Shown one piece after another: positions 50,801-57,100 of a DNA stretch of 64,000 nt. This DNA comes from Larus michahellis (Eukaryota > Chordata > Aves > Charadriiformes > Laridae). The stretch lies in contig NC_133897.1 in NCBI RefSeq assembly GCF_964199755.1, positions 123,458,125 through 123,522,124 on the forward strand. Reading direction: 5' to 3'. Below the pieces are notes generated by a model. The model did no database searches and was not told the DNA's origin. It worked only from the letters and a program-made list of their open reading frames with translations. Numbering within the stretch: the first letter of the stretch is position 1; each line of letters starts with the position of its first letter. The position numbers were made by a program, and so were the translations under genes.

Positions 50801-52640
50801 AGCTACTTTCACCTGCCTTGTCTTCCTGCAACCTGGAGCACCAGGCAGACGGTGCAGATACCCCACCAGCTTGGCAGCACTGACCTCACGCAGCTGGATT
50901 TCCCAGGGTGAAACCTGTGTCATTTGGATTCATTTATTTATTTCCAGAATGCCCCAGGCCCGAGTCACCTTGGGTAACAGAGAACTGACTATTTGATTTC
51001 AGCTTTCTAAAACCTGTACTTACCATAGTTTTCCAGAACATAGTTGAACACATACTTGTCAAGTGTCTTGGCTAATTCCTGCAGTTAAGAAAACTACCTA
51101 ACATACTTTCTGGCCTTTGCAATGCTCCCAAGAAACCAAAGTAATTTCAATATACTCAACTGAAATGTTTTCATATGTGATTCTATCTTTTGGTAATCAT
51201 TTGCCCTGTAACTCATAAGTAGTACACAATGCTTACAAGTTTTAAAAAAAAAATCTTGTTTTGGTTCTTCCCCATATGCATTTGTTTGCTGCTATTTTCA
51301 TTCAAGTGATAAGGAAGAATGTATTACAAATGTTCCTTGTACTTGTACTACAAACTCGAATATTTTAGGAAAGTTAAATAATAATAATGTCTGCTTATGC
51401 TAAAAATAGCTTTTTTTTTCCTCTAGTGATCTCAGTCAACACTGCGACTCCCCTGTTCAAGCACAGGCCTGCGCAACTTACGCCCAGTGGCCAGACGCAG
51501 CTTGCAGCATGTTTTATCCCACTCACACCAGAGACACACAAAACAGGTTGGTACATTTTAACAAGCTGCTGTGCATAACAAGTTCCTGGTAAATGACCTG
51601 GAGACGGCTCTTGAGACCACAGTTACTCCACCATCACTCACCCTGCAGTGCACAGGCAGAAAACGGCTGGCCCAGGGAAGGGAGATTTGGTCGGAGCCGG
51701 GAGAAGCCGAATGCCCTGGTTGGAGGCCAGGCTGGGAGGGTGTGTGGTGAAGGCAAGAAGCATGGGGAGCACGGGGATGGGGCTGCTTTGGGAAACTGAA
51801 CATAAAATAAAAGGTTGGGGGTTGTGCTGTTGGAAGCTAGTGTGACCCCCATGCTTTTAACAGGGAGCTGGGTGAGGATGCGTGAACAGGGTGGTACGGC
51901 CCACCTCGGACACCTGCACCCCAACCACAGCAAATCTGGATAACCCCCTGCAACCCACCTGCACCTGGGAACAAAACCCAGGAACCTCATAAGTCTGCAC
52001 CATAACGTTGGTAAATCAAAATATCTAATGATCCACCCATTCACTTGAATTCTGCAGGCCTGTTATTTGCAAACATGAGGTTTCATTCGAATTACTTAAA
52101 GTAAGCTTTTTCTTTTTTTTTGTCCTGGCTTTCTTTTTTATTTCTCAAAGCCAAAGCATTCCTGCGTACAAAGAACTTGCGTAGAGCCAGACAAGCACCA
52201 CCAACGCACACTTTCTTACCGAAACACTGAATTACTCCTAACCCATGCCTCTTTAAAAGGTGCAAGGCTTTTCAAGATGTTGCTACTCACCTAAAACCCA
52301 GCTAACTTTGTTTCCACCGCGACCTGCCGCTTGGTAAACACACGGCTCCCACCCCCATACTCGCTTGGTGTGAGGGAGACCCCGGCCAGGTCCCGAGCAC
52401 CCTGCGGGCACAGGTAGGAGCCCGGCAGCCCCTCCGGTGGCGGAGGGACGGCAGAGCCGGGCTGGGCGCTCCGCGGAGCGGAGCAAACGGTTCCCCGCAA
52501 GCCCGGAGCCCTCTGGAGCCCGGACACGCCGAAACCCGGCGGACCGGCCGCAGCCCCCCAAACCCCCGGGGTCTGGCCCCTACCTTGTACCGGCGGAATC
52601 CCTCCAGCTGCCGATCGCTGACATACCGCCACCGCCACAT
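2682..52640 (-). CDS. SELENOI-like: SELENOI/EPT1-like CDP-alcohol phosphotransferase, 8 exons, 3' end off window
   Basis: Multi-exon gene encoding a membrane CDP-alcohol phosphotransferase. SELENOI (EPT1) transfers phosphoethanolamine from CDP-ethanolamine to a diradylglycerol, the last step of the Kennedy pathway, in ER/Golgi membranes. Exons joined: 52640-52584, 36751-36683, 30710-30602, 28312-28238, 24457-24189, 15960-15852, 5441-5393 and 2862-2682. Intron phases are 0,0,1,1,0,1,2, and 306 codons are open. The catalytic signature DGxxAR-x8-G-xxx-D-xxx-D is complete (D107, G108, A111, R112, G121, D125, D129). SELENOI-specific landmarks are SAVDTNPLS near residue 21, WEKYNTG at 174 and [10 protein letters not shown] at 184-193; CEPT1 and CHPT1 lack these. 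Compared from memory, similarity to SELENOI is strong around the motif but much lower elsewhere, so this is probably a paralogue. The SELENOI family runs to about 397 residues, so ~90 residues, including any selenocysteine, lie left of position 1. Substrate is inferred from family only. Confidence 0.9.
2863..5392. other. Intron 7 of the SELENOI-like gene
   Basis: Non-coding DNA between exons 7 and 8. It holds one CR1 3' fragment (4260-4550). Small open frames around 3.0-3.4 kb and 3.9-4.2 kb lack recognisable domains. Confidence 0.7.
4260..4550 (+). mobile_element. CR1 LINE, 3' fragment
   Basis: Plus-oriented CR1 tail. The segment encoding [20 protein letters not shown] then [13 protein letters not shown] is the C-terminal part of CR1 ORF2. 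It is followed by the short 3'UTR (GTTGGGCTCGATGATCTTAA, then CTTTTCCAACC) and the CR1 end repeat ATTCTATGATTC. The open frame degrades upstream, so it is 5'-truncated and dead. It sits inside intron 7, antisense to the host gene. Confidence 0.93.
5393..5441 (-). CDS. SELENOI-like: SELENOI-like exon 7 (49-nt micro-exon)
   Basis: A 49-nt exon, acceptor CTCTTCCAG and donor GTAAGTTA. With the split codons it reads [17 protein letters not shown]. It matches the SELENOI segment G-x2-L-x2-(T/S)-x-P-x-S/T-L-x-N-x-x-R in length and phase (1 in, 2 out), the exact phases needed to join exons 6 and 8. It was found by phase logic rather than by any open frame. If it were skipped, exon 6 would join exon 8 out of frame (phase 1 to phase 2). 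Confidence 0.83.
6980..7008 (+). repeat. G-run with G-quadruplex potential
   Basis: Five consecutive blocks of 4-5 G separated by single T, ending GGGGCGG. This meets the classical G3+N1-7 quadruplex pattern with one-base loops. It is on the plus strand, so it is the non-transcribed strand's sequence relative to the minus-strand gene. Confidence 0.85.
7994..8014 (+). repeat. T21 homopolymer, poly(A) tail on minus strand
   Basis: Twenty-one T on the plus strand. Read on the minus strand it is a poly(A) run lying 20 nt after an AATAAA hexamer (8040-8035). Confidence 0.9.
8015..8300 (-). pseudogene. Possible retrocopy 3' end or cryptic terminal exon
   Basis: On the minus strand this stretch ends in AATAAAATCCGTGCC, about 20 nt of spacer, then A21. 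That is the layout of a polyadenylated transcript 3' end copied into DNA. Upstream is a plausible acceptor (TGTTCTTACAG at about 8225). The open frame through it (8296-8036) has no domain I recognise, and no target-site duplication was found next to the tail. It could be a processed retrocopy, an unannotated terminal exon, or a chance A-tract. Confidence 0.3.
8528..8605. repeat. TATA/TACA/CACA microsatellite
   Basis: Impure short tandem repeat alternating ATATATACATACATA, ACACACAGATACATAC and TATATATACATG blocks. Confidence 0.85.
8724..8741. repeat. A18 homopolymer
   Basis: Eighteen A without an upstream AATAAA hexamer or flanking direct repeat. Treated as a simple repeat. Confidence 0.85.
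9805..9821. repeat. A17 homopolymer
   Basis: Seventeen A following TTCTTAGAC. There is no AATAAA directly upstream, so it is classed as a simple repeat. Confidence 0.85.
15852..15960 (-). CDS. SELENOI-like: SELENOI-like exon 6
   Basis: 109 nt, residues 194-229 plus the first base of codon 230, acceptor TTTTCTATAG and donor GTAAGTGT. The peptide [17 protein letters not shown] followed by [19 protein letters not shown] matches the SELENOI region with GVEAWYxPFLFNF. The GVExW and PFLF elements are conserved; the rest is hydrophobic but divergent. It provides a membrane helix and the following loop. Phase 0 in, phase 1 out. Confidence 0.88.
17883..17922. repeat. Short inverted repeat resembling an amniote palindromic MITE relic
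   Basis: CCATCAAAGC is followed 20 nt later by its reverse complement GCTTTGATGG. The layout (CATCAAAG...GGCAAGACTCC...CTTTGATGG then AGCCTGAATTT) resembles the amniote repeat usually read as ATTGACTTCAATGG-rich palindromes. Family assignment is from memory and tentative. Confidence 0.45.
18178..18307 (+). mobile_element. CR1 LINE, extreme 3' end
   Basis: About 130 bp of CR1 3'UTR. It has TTAGAGATATGGTTTAGTGA, then GTTAGGCTGATGGTTGGACT, AGATGATCTGAAAGGTCCC and TTCCAACCTAGG, and it finishes with ATTCTATGATTCT. Confidence 0.92.
21625..22020. promoter_or_regulatory. Candidate intronic enhancer, motif-dense block
   Basis: Non-coding block rich in recognisable binding sites. Two facing homeodomain sites (AGCTAATTGG and CCAATTACAG, 21661-21684) are followed by CACGTAATTAGG (21692-21703). 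Next come TGATGAGTCATCA with an AP-1-type TGAGTCA (about 21714-21726), and a T-MARE-like TGACTCAGCA (21874-21883). TAATTACC and ATAAATTTTAA lie near 21955-22020. It contains no CR1 sequence and no open frame. The clustering suggests a constrained element; conservation was not testable here. Confidence 0.35.
22510..22545 (+). repeat. Short L2/MIR-like relic
   Basis: TTTTTACAGATGGGAAAACTG followed by a degraded tail matches the ubiquitous L2/MIR segment ATTTTACAGATGGGGAAACTGAGG. Only about 35 bp is recognisable. Confidence 0.45.
22700..22850 (+). mobile_element. Ancient L2/MIR-like 3' relic
   Basis: The order of segments matches an L2-type tail: TAGCACCTTGCA, then AATCAAAGCAGTTTACAAAC, GCCTCACCACATCTGTCAGG, CAGATGGGAAAGCAGTGACA and GAGGCATAGGTCACT. 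These correspond to the common GCACTTTACAAAC, CCTCACAACA, CAGATGGGGAAACTGAGGCA and AGGTCACA landmarks. It is heavily diverged, consistent with an amniote-age insertion. Confidence 0.65.
24189..24457 (-). CDS. SELENOI-like: SELENOI-like exon 5 (catalytic CDP-alcohol phosphotransferase motif)
   Basis: Largest coding exon here: 269 nt, residues 104-193, acceptor CCTTCTAG and donor GTAAGTAT. It opens [18 protein letters not shown] and continues [10 protein letters not shown], giving the full catalytic signature: two Asp of the DG-AR half and the two distal Asp that bind metal and CDP-alcohol. SELENOI normally reads DGVDGKQARR here, so DS replaces DG in the lead-in and H replaces Q at an x position of the motif; neither is a signature residue. 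Two hydrophobic helices follow, then SHWEKYNTG and [10 protein letters not shown]. An 8-base homopolymer (24344-24351) lies inside the coding frame and the frame is intact only at this length. Confidence 0.95.
24458..28237. other. Intron 4 of the SELENOI-like gene (3.8 kb)
   Basis: Non-coding. It has an L2-like scrap at 26485-26530 (CATTTTACAGACAGGGAAAAG) and a T17 tract at 28082-28098. Open frames at 24.8-25.3 kb and 27.0-27.6 kb, on both strands, show no domain and are regarded as chance. Confidence 0.65.
28082..28098. repeat. T17 homopolymer
   Basis: Seventeen T in intron 4, about 140 bp beyond the exon 4 donor side (plus-strand left). It is simple sequence and no polyadenylation hexamer is positioned next to it. 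Confidence 0.85.
28238..28312 (-). CDS. SELENOI-like: SELENOI-like exon 4 (second transmembrane helix)
   Basis: 75 nt coding for residues 79 (split Gly) to 103 plus the first base of codon 104. The acceptor is TTATTTCAG and the donor GTAAAGT. It encodes [14 protein letters not shown] then [10 protein letters not shown]. The VPxWVW motif and the hydrophobic helix ending AYAL correspond to SELENOI positions directly before the catalytic segment. Phase 1 on both sides. Confidence 0.9.
   Translation of the reverse strand, partial: VPVLDLFPPGCGSSVLSPPFVLTH
28313..30601. other. Intron 3 of the SELENOI-like gene (2.3 kb)
   Basis: Non-coding. It holds a CR1 tail (29140-29261) and a short local duplication of a CTCTAACAGACT-type unit at about 29473-29515. 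Otherwise I see nothing. Confidence 0.7.
29140..29261 (-). mobile_element. CR1 LINE 3' end, minus orientation
   Basis: Begins ATCACAGAATCATGGAATGG, then TTCAGGTTGGAAGGGACCTT, and runs into CCATGGGCAGGGACACCTCC and ACTAAACCAGGCTGCTCAA. This is the reverse complement of the CR1 3'UTR and the last ORF2 codons. About 120 bp. Confidence 0.95.
30602..30710 (-). CDS. SELENOI-like: SELENOI-like exon 3 (first transmembrane helix)
   Basis: 109 nt, residues 43-78 plus the first base of codon 79. The acceptor is TTTTTAACAG and the donor GTAAATA. The peptide starts [16 protein letters not shown], matching the WLAPNLITFSGF segment that opens the CDP-alcohol phosphotransferase fold, then runs through a hydrophobic stretch ([12 protein letters not shown]) forming the first membrane helix. 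It ends DWDYTAS before the phase-1 junction. No stop or frameshift. Confidence 0.92.
33412..33428. repeat. ATTGACTTCAATGG palindrome relic
   Basis: ATTGACTTCAATGGGGCTGG is the core of a palindromic repeat frequent in sauropsid genomes. Here only the core is recognisable. Family assignment is tentative. Confidence 0.4.
35783..35864 (+). mobile_element. CR1 LINE, extreme 3' end
   Basis: GGGGGGCTGGACCAGATGAC, then CTTTAAGGGCCCCTTCCAAC, then CCAACACATTCTATGGTTCT: a CR1 3'UTR tail of about 80 bp in plus orientation. Confidence 0.92.
36683..36751 (-). CDS. SELENOI-like: SELENOI-like exon 2
   Basis: Sixty-nine nucleotides, residues 20-42, between a TTCTTCACAG acceptor and a GTAAGAG donor. It reads [15 protein letters not shown] then PIWNKIIK. 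The YSA-D-NPLS core and the PxWN motif are hallmarks of the SELENOI N-terminal cytosolic segment just before the first membrane helix. Phase 0 on both sides. This exon is too short for ORF callers and was found by its motif and splice sites. Confidence 0.9.
40067..40643 (+). mobile_element. Solo LTR of an avian endogenous retrovirus (ERVL-like)
   Basis: Starts TGTCCTGGTCTGAGG and later reads AGGACAGGTGACCCAAAACT, then GACCAACAGGGTATTCCATC and CATGCTCAGTATAAAAGC. These landmarks match avian ERVL-class LTRs, in which a CAGTATAAA promoter box follows a GGGGTATTCCA motif. The TATA box is at 40423-40429. A possible right end TGTACA at 40643 would leave a 5-bp near-duplication (CCTAG before, ACTAG after). 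No internal retroviral gene lies next to it, so it looks solo and non-coding. The right boundary is uncertain. Confidence 0.6.
40640..40702. repeat. Three imperfect tandem copies of an ACAACTAGAAATA unit
   Basis: GTACAACTAGAAATACATAC, GTACAACTAGAAATATATAC and ATACAACTAGAAAAGG occur in succession with a TATATA spacer. It lies directly at the presumed LTR right end. Confidence 0.75.
41598..41670 (+). mobile_element. L2/MIR-like relic
   Basis: CATCTCCATTGTATACTCTG, then GAAGACTGAGGCACAGATGG and TGATTCACCCTAAGAGTATA. This mirrors the L2/MIR CCCATTTTACAGATGGGGAA-ACTGAGGCACAGAG-TGACTTGCCCAAGG order. Confidence 0.6.
44690..45365 (-). mobile_element. CR1 LINE, older copy, minus orientation
   Basis: Starts ATCACAGAATTGTGGGTTAG and continues through minus-strand ORF2 remnants: CCTGGGCAGCTTGTGGCACT; TCTTGTCTTCCCACCATGCA; CATTCCCTCAGGCTCCCCTC; CCAAAACTGGACACGGCATT; TTCTTTGCTGCCAGGGCACG; CTACCACAATCCCATTTGCC. 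It covers about 675 bp of the ORF2 C-terminus and 3' end. It carries many substitutions and stops and is older than the 53-54 kb copies. Confidence 0.85.
47600..48810 (-). mobile_element. Ancient CR1-type LINE relic, minus orientation, about 1.2 kb
   Basis: Landmarks of deeply diverged sauropsid CR1 occur in 3'-to-5' order: GAGAGGTCTTCTAGTCCAGC; GTTATTCCAGCTGATGCCCG; TCTGATCCCCAGGTATCTTT; AAGTATTGAACAGCAATAGA; GCCGAGACAGAGACAGCTCT; TTTGACCGAGAACTTAAAAT; TTATGAGAATGTGGGACAAT; ATCAGAAGTCTTACTCAAAT; TCTCTGCACAGGGAGTTACC. They match the turtle/crocodile-type CR1 pattern. No reading frame survives. The boundaries are approximate. Confidence 0.7.
52584..52640 (-). CDS. SELENOI-like: SELENOI-like exon 1 (start codon)
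   Basis: Codes for residues 1-19, beginning [15 protein letters not shown] and ending in RRYK, followed at once by the donor GTAGGG. The YVSxxQLxGFxxYK pattern matches the SELENOI N-terminus in length and spacing; the family exon 1 also codes for 19 residues and ends at YK. The ATG has G at -3, a fair Kozak context, and lies inside the CpG island. No other in-frame ATG precedes it in the open frame. The Trp/Arg-rich first five residues differ from the usual SELENOI start. Intron phase 0. Confidence 0.88.
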
Positions 52641-52683
52641 CGCCCCGCCGTGCTCCGCGGCGCGCCGGGAGGGGCGGAGGGGA

Positions 52684-52736
52684 GGGAATGAGGGAGAGAG
52701 GGCGGGAGGGGATGAGGGAGAGAGGGCGGGCGGGAG
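52684..52736. repeat. Two-copy 26-bp tandem repeat in the promoter
   Basis: AATGAGGGAGAGAGGGCGGG and GATGAGGGAGAGAGGGCGGG follow each other at a 26-bp period. Each carries a GGGCGGG GC box, so the duplication doubles an Sp1-type site 45-95 bp upstream of the start codon. Confidence 0.85.
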
Positions 52737-53082
52737 GCGGCTCCCCGGCCGCGCCCCGCGGGATGGGCCGGCCCCCGCGGCCGGGCAGCGGCGGGGCTCC
52801 GTGGGGCCGCGGTGGCGGTGGCCTCTCCCGGGCGTCCACGGCCGTGGGACCAGGCGTTTCCCCGCGGCGCCGGCAGGTTCGTGCGGGCTCGGCGGCAGCC
52901 TGCCGTCAGCATCTTCTATAAACCTTTGATTCCCTCACGGCGCTCGGTGCTGGGGATGGTCTGCAGCAGCCTCCCGTGGTCACAGCAAGCCGTAATCCAA
53001 TTAACGTTGCAGTATCGGGCCCCGGAACTTTTTTTGTGGTTAAAGTTGTATTAAAGATGCCGTGTTTATAGCATGTGTGAAG

Positions 53083-53500
53083 ATCATAGAATCATAGAAT
53101 TGTTGAGGTTGGAAGGGACCTTTAAGATCATCGAGTCCAACCTTTAACCTACCCTGACAAGAGCCACTTCTAAACCATGTCCCTAAGTGCCCCATCTACC
53201 CTTTTTTTAAATACCTCCAGGGATGGTGAATCCACCACCTCCCTGGGCAGCCTATTCCAATGTTTAATAACCCTTTCAGTGAAAAAACGTCTCCTAATAT
53301 CTAATCTAAACCTCCCCTGACGTAACTTGAACCCGTTTCCCCTCGTCCTATCACTTGTCACCAGGGAGAAGAGGTCAGCCCCCATCTCTCTACAACCTCC
53401 TTTCAGGTAGTTGTAGAGGGTGATAAGGTCTCCCCTCAGCCTCCTCTTCTCCAGGCTAAACAACCCCAGCTCCCTCAGTCGTTCCTCATAAGGTTGCCTC
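53083..53500 (-). mobile_element. CR1 LINE, 3' fragment, minus orientation
   Basis: Begins ATCATAGAATCATAGAATTG, then GAGGTTGGAAGGGACC, and extends through minus-strand ORF2. The conceptual peptide includes [20 protein letters not shown], then [20 protein letters not shown] and [20 protein letters not shown], the CR1 ORF2 C-terminus. About 420 bp is present with the frame nearly open, so it is relatively young but strongly 5'-truncated. It lies about 450 bp upstream of the promoter's start codon. Confidence 0.95.
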
Positions 53501-53541
53501 ATAAGATGTGCCTGTGAAGACAGTATACAAAACAGTGTTAT

Positions 53542-54196
53542 GATGAGAAGCTCAACAGGAGCCAGCAATGTGTGCTCACGGCCCAGAAAGCCAACTGCAT
53601 CCTGGGCTGCATCAAAAGAAGCATGGCCAGCAGGTCAAGGGATGTGATTCTGCCCCTCTACTCTGCTCTGGTGGGACCCCACCTGGAGTACTGTGTCCAG
53701 CTCTGGAGCCCTCAGCACACGAAAGACATGGACCTATTGGAGTGGGTCCAGAGGAGGGCCACGAAGATGACTGAAGCACCTCTCCTATGAAAACAGGCTG
53801 AGACAGTTGGGGTTGTTCAGCCTGGAGAAGAGAAGGCTCCAGGGAGACCTTAGAGCAGCCTTCCAGTACCTAAAGGGGGCCTACAGGAAAGATGGGGAGG
53901 GACTCCTTGTCAGGGAGTGTAATGATAGGACAAAGGGTAACAGTTTCAAACTGAAAAAGGGTAGATTTAGATTAGGTATTAGGAAGAAATTCTTTACTAT
54001 GAGGGTGGTGAGGCACTGGAACAGGTTGCCCAGGGAAGCTGTGGATGCCCCATCCCTGGAAGTGTTCAAGGCCAGGCTGGATGGGGCTTTGAGCAGCCTG
54101 GTCTAGTGGGAGGTGTCCCTGCCCATGGCAGGGGGGTTGGAACGAGATGATCTGGAAAGTCCCTTCCAACCCAACCCATTCTATGATTCTGTGATT
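53542..54196 (+). mobile_element. CR1 LINE, 3' fragment, plus orientation
   Basis: About 655 bp. ORF2 C-terminal coding includes [19 protein letters not shown] and [22 protein letters not shown] stretches, then the [12 protein letters not shown] and FRLGIRKKFFTMRVVRHW segments. It closes with the 3'UTR and ATTCTATGATTCTGTGATT. The frame is interrupted near 53780, where the two open segments are in different frames, so it is dead. It faces the preceding copy head to head. Confidence 0.95.
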
Positions 54197-57100
54197 TAAG
54201 TAACGCATTTTAGAAACAGGTGACACTGAGGATTAAAGATTCTATTGGCATTCCTTTCCAGCAATAATCTGCCTCTTGCCCCTTCATTAAAACACCTGCA
54301 CCAGAGTCCTTCATACCACATCAGCCTGCAGTATGTTCTGCACCTTCTGATTTCCAGGGAAACGAGGCACTGGTGTAGGCAAAAGACTGGAATACATCAA
54401 GAGTAATATTTCAGCTGCAAGTGCATTTAAGCATATGGCATGACACCTTGTGTTACCTTTGCTGTACACTATTAGAAGGAGACTTAGAATTAGAATACAC
54501 ATCAGGGTCTGAGATCTTGTTCACCAAATGGAACCTATCCAGAAAGGAAATCAATTAAAATCCATTACTCGCACCCCATGAGCTCTTCCAGGCACCTAAT
54601 GCATTGTAAGAGCCAGTGTTATTTTACAAAATGTGCAGGTTTAATAGGAATGATATACAAGTTAAAATCACTAAGTGCAAACTGTATACAGTGGTTCTTG
54701 TTCTCTATTATTAATTACACATTAATCACTTGAGATGTGCTTACACCTACATTCTGCTTCCAGCAGCAGCATCTGAATTTCTGCTCTTGAAAACAATCTA
54801 GAACTGCAGCTCTTGGCTTCAGGTTATTGATTCCAGTCAAGAAAGCTAAAGTATTTGGAGCTCGTATATTTCAGGAGCCAACTCTTAATTTTAATTAGTG
54901 TTCACACCTTGGATTTTGATTTGGGATCCCCTTCACCTCTCATTGTTACTATTGTGTTTTTAGGTTGTATTATGCTATTGAATTAAACTACAGGGGTAAC
55001 TAAGAAAAGACTCGTAACTACTACTGTACTCAGCACAATTTTTTTAGGCAAGTACATTACTAAAACTGACCAAGCCATTTTATAATTATTACTTTCAATT
55101 CTTAACTCCAACACTCATAAGCCTCAAATACAAAAGCAGAAATTTGACTGAACAGGTATTAGCAGTGTGATGGACAGTGGTAGAAAAGATGCTTGCTTTT
55201 CTGAAAGCTAGAAGATCGCAAAGCATTTTTTCTCTTTGCAGGCCCCTAAAGGTATTTTAAAAGATGTGCTGTTATGAAGAAGGAGAAGATATATGGATAT
55301 AGCAGACCGAACATGAGTTTTATTTCCTGTTTGTCTCTCAAAACTGTCTTAGTGATAAATGAAACTCTTTTTAAAAAAACCCTGTCATAAATACTCCACT
55401 AAACAGAAAATGTAAAAGACTGCATATATGTAAAAATGTAATTTCATGAATTTGTACCTCAGCAAGTTCTGTGTCTACTAATGATCACATCCAAGGAGGC
55501 AGCATTAGATAAGCTATACTGAAGAGAGGAAAACAGACCCGTGACTGGATATGGAACACCACTGAGCAACCTATGACACAACTAACACGACATTTGAGAA
55601 TACTGTGGAAATTATACTGACATGTGCTAGGCTTTGATTTGAGAAACGTCCTTGATTTAGGCATCACGATTCATACAAATTGTTGGCCCTTAAGACCAAG
55701 CATGCAGGTTAGCCAAGCCCAGGTGTGAGCAAAACCCACAGCCGCGTGGTTTACTGCTACACCTGATGTTCTCACTGTTTCCATGCACACCTGTGTATAT
55801 GTTTAGAGGTTATCCCATGGTTTAGGGTTCTTTTCCAATTGTTTGAGCTGCGATCCAAGCTGTGTCCCCTACATGCAGGACTGTGGGAAGAGCAGTGAAA
55901 GCAGCCTTAGTGCTGTAGCACATTCCCTTGTGTCCTTTCTGGAAAATTAATGAGTACGAGTTGTAGCCTGAGTAAAGAGGAGCTCTAACTGGCACCAGTA
56001 CATGGCTATTTTAACCTGAACAAACTTCCATTTCATGACCTTGAGTGTGAACGAGATGAACATTAAGACAAAAGCCCAAATCACAGCACAGTTAACTTTC
56101 ACTGTAGAAAAAACTTAAGTTTTTTATCAACTGTGGCTGGGATATTTGTGACAGTTCAGACTTTACTAAGTAAATTACCTGGATTTCTGCAGCTCTGGGG
56201 AAAACAAATCAAGGCTGGATTTGAATCCAGTGAAATCAATAGGTGAATTCTCAGGTCTTCAGTGCTGATTATTAATTATGTGTAGCACTGAGAGGAAAGC
56301 AGTGATTTATTATTTTGTAAGAGAGGACACATTGTACCACTGGTACATGCAAGAAAAAGTTGGAAAGAGTAACTGTTCCACAGATATGAATGGTATTTTA
56401 AAAAAAAAGAAAAAAGAAAAACAGGAAAGGAAAGAAACCAATCACCAAGACAAGTTATATTCTTCATCCATCAAAATGGTAGGAAAAGAGATGAGGGTTC
56501 AGGATGGCTTAGAATGAATTTTCTTCCAGTTTCTTCCAGTTTTCACTCTCTCTGCTACAAGTTATATTAATAAATTAATAATTATGGTGTTTCTTGCATA
56601 GGGAAAACTGCCTCATACGGCAACTTCAGCTTTTAATAATTTATGACAGTGTCTTGTTTATTCCCCAACTTAAAGCTGCCTGCTATGCAATAGTCTTTAT
56701 CTAGAAGGCATCTAATAGTACATCCCTGCCTACTTCAAGAAGATAAGAAAAAGCAGAGAGAAATCATGCAGAGAGCAAACCCCAAATGATTAGCTGCCAA
56801 AGCAGCTGAAGAAGGGACTAATGTACTGGGAGGAACTGGTAGAGAGGGAGCAGTGTGGGATACCTTATATTTCCGTGGAATATATAACATGTAGGACTCA
56901 GGCAGTGCTTCCCTCCCCATCACTGCACGGGCTAGCACAAATCTCTCGATATTCAGGATGTCTATGCTGCAAAAGAAGAAAGCTTTTCTAAGGTGGCTAG
57001 AATCAGTTTAGAAGCTCGACTTGTTACAGACTCTGTAAAATTATCTCAGTCTGTTAACCTGGTTTAGAAGTCATGGCTGTTTAACCTAGCATTGGTACCA

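Larger units (their letters stand above)
36752..52583. other. Intron 1 of the SELENOI-like gene (15.8 kb)
   Basis: Large first intron. It contains an LTR (about 40067-40643), an L2/MIR-like relic (41598-41670), two CR1 copies (44690-45365 and 47600-48810) and a triplicated ACAACTAGAAATA unit (40640-40702). The 79-codon lysine-rich frame at 45659-45898 has no known domain. Stretches 36.8-40.0, 41.7-44.7, 45.9-47.5 and 48.9-52.3 kb show nothing I recognise. Confidence 0.65.
52380..52915 (-). promoter_or_regulatory. CpG-island promoter of the SELENOI-like gene
   Basis: About 530 bp of very GC- and CpG-rich DNA in AT-rich surroundings. It spans the start codon (52640), exon 1 and the beginning of intron 1. 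A GC box GGGGCGG lies at 52671-52677, about 30 bp upstream of the ATG, and CGCGCCCCGCGGG-type boxes near 52750. No TATA box is evident, as expected for a housekeeping promoter. The transcription start was not determined and is expected right of 52640. Confidence 0.8.

Noticed and set aside
52283..52929. Long frames in the first CpG island on both strands
   Set aside because: Apart from the first 19 codons from 52640, these are Arg/Pro/Gly-rich products of GC composition.
53170..54106. Frames at 53170-53568 and 53807-54106 as host genes
   Set aside because: They are CR1 ORF2 C-terminal segments.
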